A stretch of 64,000 nt of DNA from Clostridia bacterium (lineage in GTDB: Bacteria; Bacillota; Clostridia; Oscillospirales; Acutalibacteraceae), in assembly GCA_900770165.1 (NCBI GenBank), contig CAAGJJ010000184.1, forward strand, positions 3,268 through 67,267, written 5' to 3'. This document shows, in pieces, positions 62,676-64,000 of the stretch. The first letter of the stretch is position 1. Every line of letters starts with the position of its first letter. The notes below the pieces were generated by a model. It was not told where the DNA came from. It was given only the letters and a program-made list of their open reading frames with translations, and did no database searches. Position numbers and translations under genes: made by a program.

Positions 62676-63854
62676 ATGGATTGCTTAGTTGAAATTTATG
62701 ATAGAGAACAGATAAATAACATTTTGGTAGTTTTATCTTTTAGACCACGTAAAGTTGTTATAATGTACGATAAAAATGATGTAGACATTAATGAATTAAC
62801 ATTAATAGAAAAGGCTTGTAAATTAAAAATAAAAAATATAGTGTTTGAATATGCACAAATAGATTGTGAAAGTATAGATTGTGTTAGTAATGCTTGCAAG
62901 AAAATTATACATGATAACCCTAATTGTTATTTTGATATAACTGGGGGAAGTGAAATGTCTGCAATTGGTGCATATTTAGCATGTACCTCCACATTTACAC
63001 CTATTTTTAAATTGGATTTACCAAAATGTAGGCTTATTAACATTTATGGATGTAAATATCTTGAAAAAATATTTTCGGTGCCTAAGCTTTCTATGGATGT
63101 TTTATTTGCTTCACATGGTGCCTCTATTAGCGGTTACGCACATCCTACTCCAACAGCTGATTTAGACAAAAATATATTAAAGTTTTGTGATGTTGTTTTT
63201 AATGATATTCAAGGGTGGAAAGATATTTGTTTTTATCTTCAAATGGGTGTTTCACATTATAATATAGAATATAATCCAATGTTATTTGTCGCACCAAAGA
63301 GAATATCTGTACCAAATGGCTCTATACAGGTGGATGATACTAAGTTTTTGGATATTGCCCAGGAATTAGGATTTATTACAGGGCTCCACACTAAAAACAA
63401 AAAGATAAGCTTTTCATTTAAAAACAGTACTATAAAAAAGTACATGACAGATTTTGGAACATGGCTAGAATTATATACTTATCTTTCTTTGAAGAAAGAA
63501 AAAATATTTGATGATGTGAGATTAAGTGTTAGAATGTATTGGAACGTTGAAAACCAAACGTTAAACGATGTTACAAATGAAATAGATGTAACTTTTTTTA
63601 GTGGAATACATCCTGTGTTTGTTTCGTGTAAATTATCGGAACCGACTTCTGAAGCTCTTCAAGAATTGAGTGTTTATCCGAATTATTTTGGTGGGAGGTA
63701 TTCTAGGTGCATATTGGTTACACTTGGAACTATAAAAAAGGAAAGATCATATATTTTTAGAAGAGCAAGAGATATGAAAATTGATTTAATTGATGGAAAG
63801 TCGATAAAAAATGGAGAGTTTATAAATAAAATTAAGGAAGTCCTTAATATATAA
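62676..63854 (+). CDS. CARF-DUF1887 nuclease (Card1/Can2-like), no CRISPR locus nearby
   Basis: The 392 residues begin with a Rossmann-like CARF domain (~1-150, DITGGSEMSAIG at 87-98 being the ligand loop). A winged-helix region and a PD-(D/E)xK-type nuclease domain of the DUF1887 family follow: GTWLELYTYL (E265), NEIDVTFF (E302, D304), HPVFVSCK (S317-C318-K319). The acidic residue of the ExK motif is Ser here. RYSRCILVTL matches the core strand after it. Card1 and Can2 cleave nucleic acid when CARF binds cyclic oligoadenylate. No cas genes or repeats occur in the window, so the signal source is unknown. GAGGAG overlaps the upstream CDS end. Confidence 0.82.
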   Translation: MDCLVEIYDREQINNILVVLSFRPRKVVIMYDKNDVDINELTLIEKACKLKIKNIVFEYAQIDCESIDCVSNACKKIIHDNPNCYFDITGGSEMSAIGAYLACTSTFTPIFKLDLPKCRLINIYGCKYLEKIFSVPKLSMDVLFASHGASISGYAHPTPTADLDKNILKFCDVVFNDIQGWKDICFYLQMGVSHYNIEYNPMLFVAPKRISVPNGSIQVDDTKFLDIAQELGFITGLHTKNKKISFSFKNSTIKKYMTDFGTWLELYTYLSLKKEKIFDDVRLSVRMYWNVENQTLNDVTNEIDVTFFSGIHPVFVSCKLSEPTSEALQELSVYPNYFGGRYSRCILVTLGTIKKERSYIFRRARDMKIDLIDGKSIKNGEFINKIKEVLNI

Positions 63855-63890
63855 ATAAAGCCTTAACGTTATTGTTGAGGCTTTATTGTA
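63854..63890 (+). terminator. Terminator after the CARF nuclease gene
   Basis: AATAAAGCCTTAAC and GTTGAGGCTTTATT form a 14-bp stem (one wobble). Confidence 0.85.
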
Positions 63891-63897
63891 TATAGAA

Positions 63898-64000
63898 AAC
63901 CACGCGTTAGACGCGTGGTTCAGTTTAGCTTAAGTGATGAGGAAGGCAAAAAAACTCCCTTTGCGATATAATGGAAGTTGCGGTTAGCCGACTGCAACGA
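63898..64000 (+). mobile_element. Probable left end of an IS200/IS605-type element, cut by window edge
   Basis: AACCACGCGT-TAG-ACGCGTGGTT is a perfect 10-bp hairpin with a 3-base loop, like the subterminal hairpins recognised by TnpA. It is followed by AGTTTAGCTTAAGTGATGAG, a TATAAT-like element, and a GTTGCGGT/ACTGCAAC stem-loop (63977-63998) as in IS200 leader RNAs. The transposase would start just outside the window. Assigned from remembered IS200-type ends, not from a search. Confidence 0.45.

Overview
The window looks like a chromosomal stretch of a low-GC, endospore-lineage Firmicute, most likely a clostridium of the Oscillospiraceae/Ruminococcaceae type. The support is the AT-rich sequence, strong AGGAGG ribosome sites, frequent TTG/GTG starts, sporulation genes (cotJA, cotJB, a cotJC remnant, spoVAE, ypeB), a dockerin-bearing secreted protein, a flavodiiron/rubredoxin pair and a sortase B. 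Species cannot be named from the sequence.

Left arm (1-15 kb). Two minus-strand secreted proteins (one a long coiled-coil protein cut by the window edge) and a membrane-anchored protein lie beside a plus-strand array of five paralogous secreted BspA-type leucine-rich-repeat (LRR_5) genes. Three of the five end in, or are followed in frame by, a RING-type zinc finger with the full C2..C2 ligand set. RING fingers are mostly eukaryotic E3 ubiquitin ligase modules, so LRR-RING proteins with Sec signal peptides look like candidate host-directed effectors. The array is decaying. The second member has two in-frame TAA codons between its LRRs and its RING, the fourth lacks the RING, and the fifth is a 138-residue stub followed by a dead IS3-type element. 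A sixth LRR paralogue without RING stands alone near 57 kb.

Middle (15.8-53 kb). This is mostly conserved core gene content. It includes a cotJ operon with a truncated cotJC, a Crp/Fnr regulator divergent from a ferredoxin-like protein, a GT14 glycosyltransferase plus AlkD, tRNA-Arg(ACG), RibU, an ATP-grasp protein, YchF, a DUF975 protein, a PepV-type dipeptidase, YfhO and an LCP protein. A 35-residue peptide gene with a structured leader follows, then PaaK with a decayed ACT-domain partner and an EF-G-like factor. Next come an OmpR-type regulator / histidine kinase / HtrA operon, SpoVAE, DegV, a pyridoxal kinase, an HdeD-like protein, a zinc-ribbon lipoprotein, a two-subunit small drug/metabolite transporter, rubredoxin-flavodiiron protein and YpeB. 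The segment ends with a run of NifS/IscS, ThiI, a MoCF-like protein, sortase B and DAHP synthase, and the rplM-rpsI operon.

Right arm (53-64 kb). It holds a YabE-type 3D-domain protein, a Gln-rich secreted protein, tRNA-Ser(CGA), an orphan barstar, the sixth LRR protein, MecA, Rpe, and a CAP/dockerin surface protein that is probably co-transcribed with a CARF-DUF1887 (Card1/Can2-like) nuclease. No CRISPR array or cas gene is visible. The window ends in a hairpin that resembles the end of an IS200/IS605 element.

The most novel content is the LRR-RING array, its internal duplications and its in-frame stop codons. Next come the pseudoknot-capable leader of the 35-residue peptide and the stand-alone CARF nuclease.
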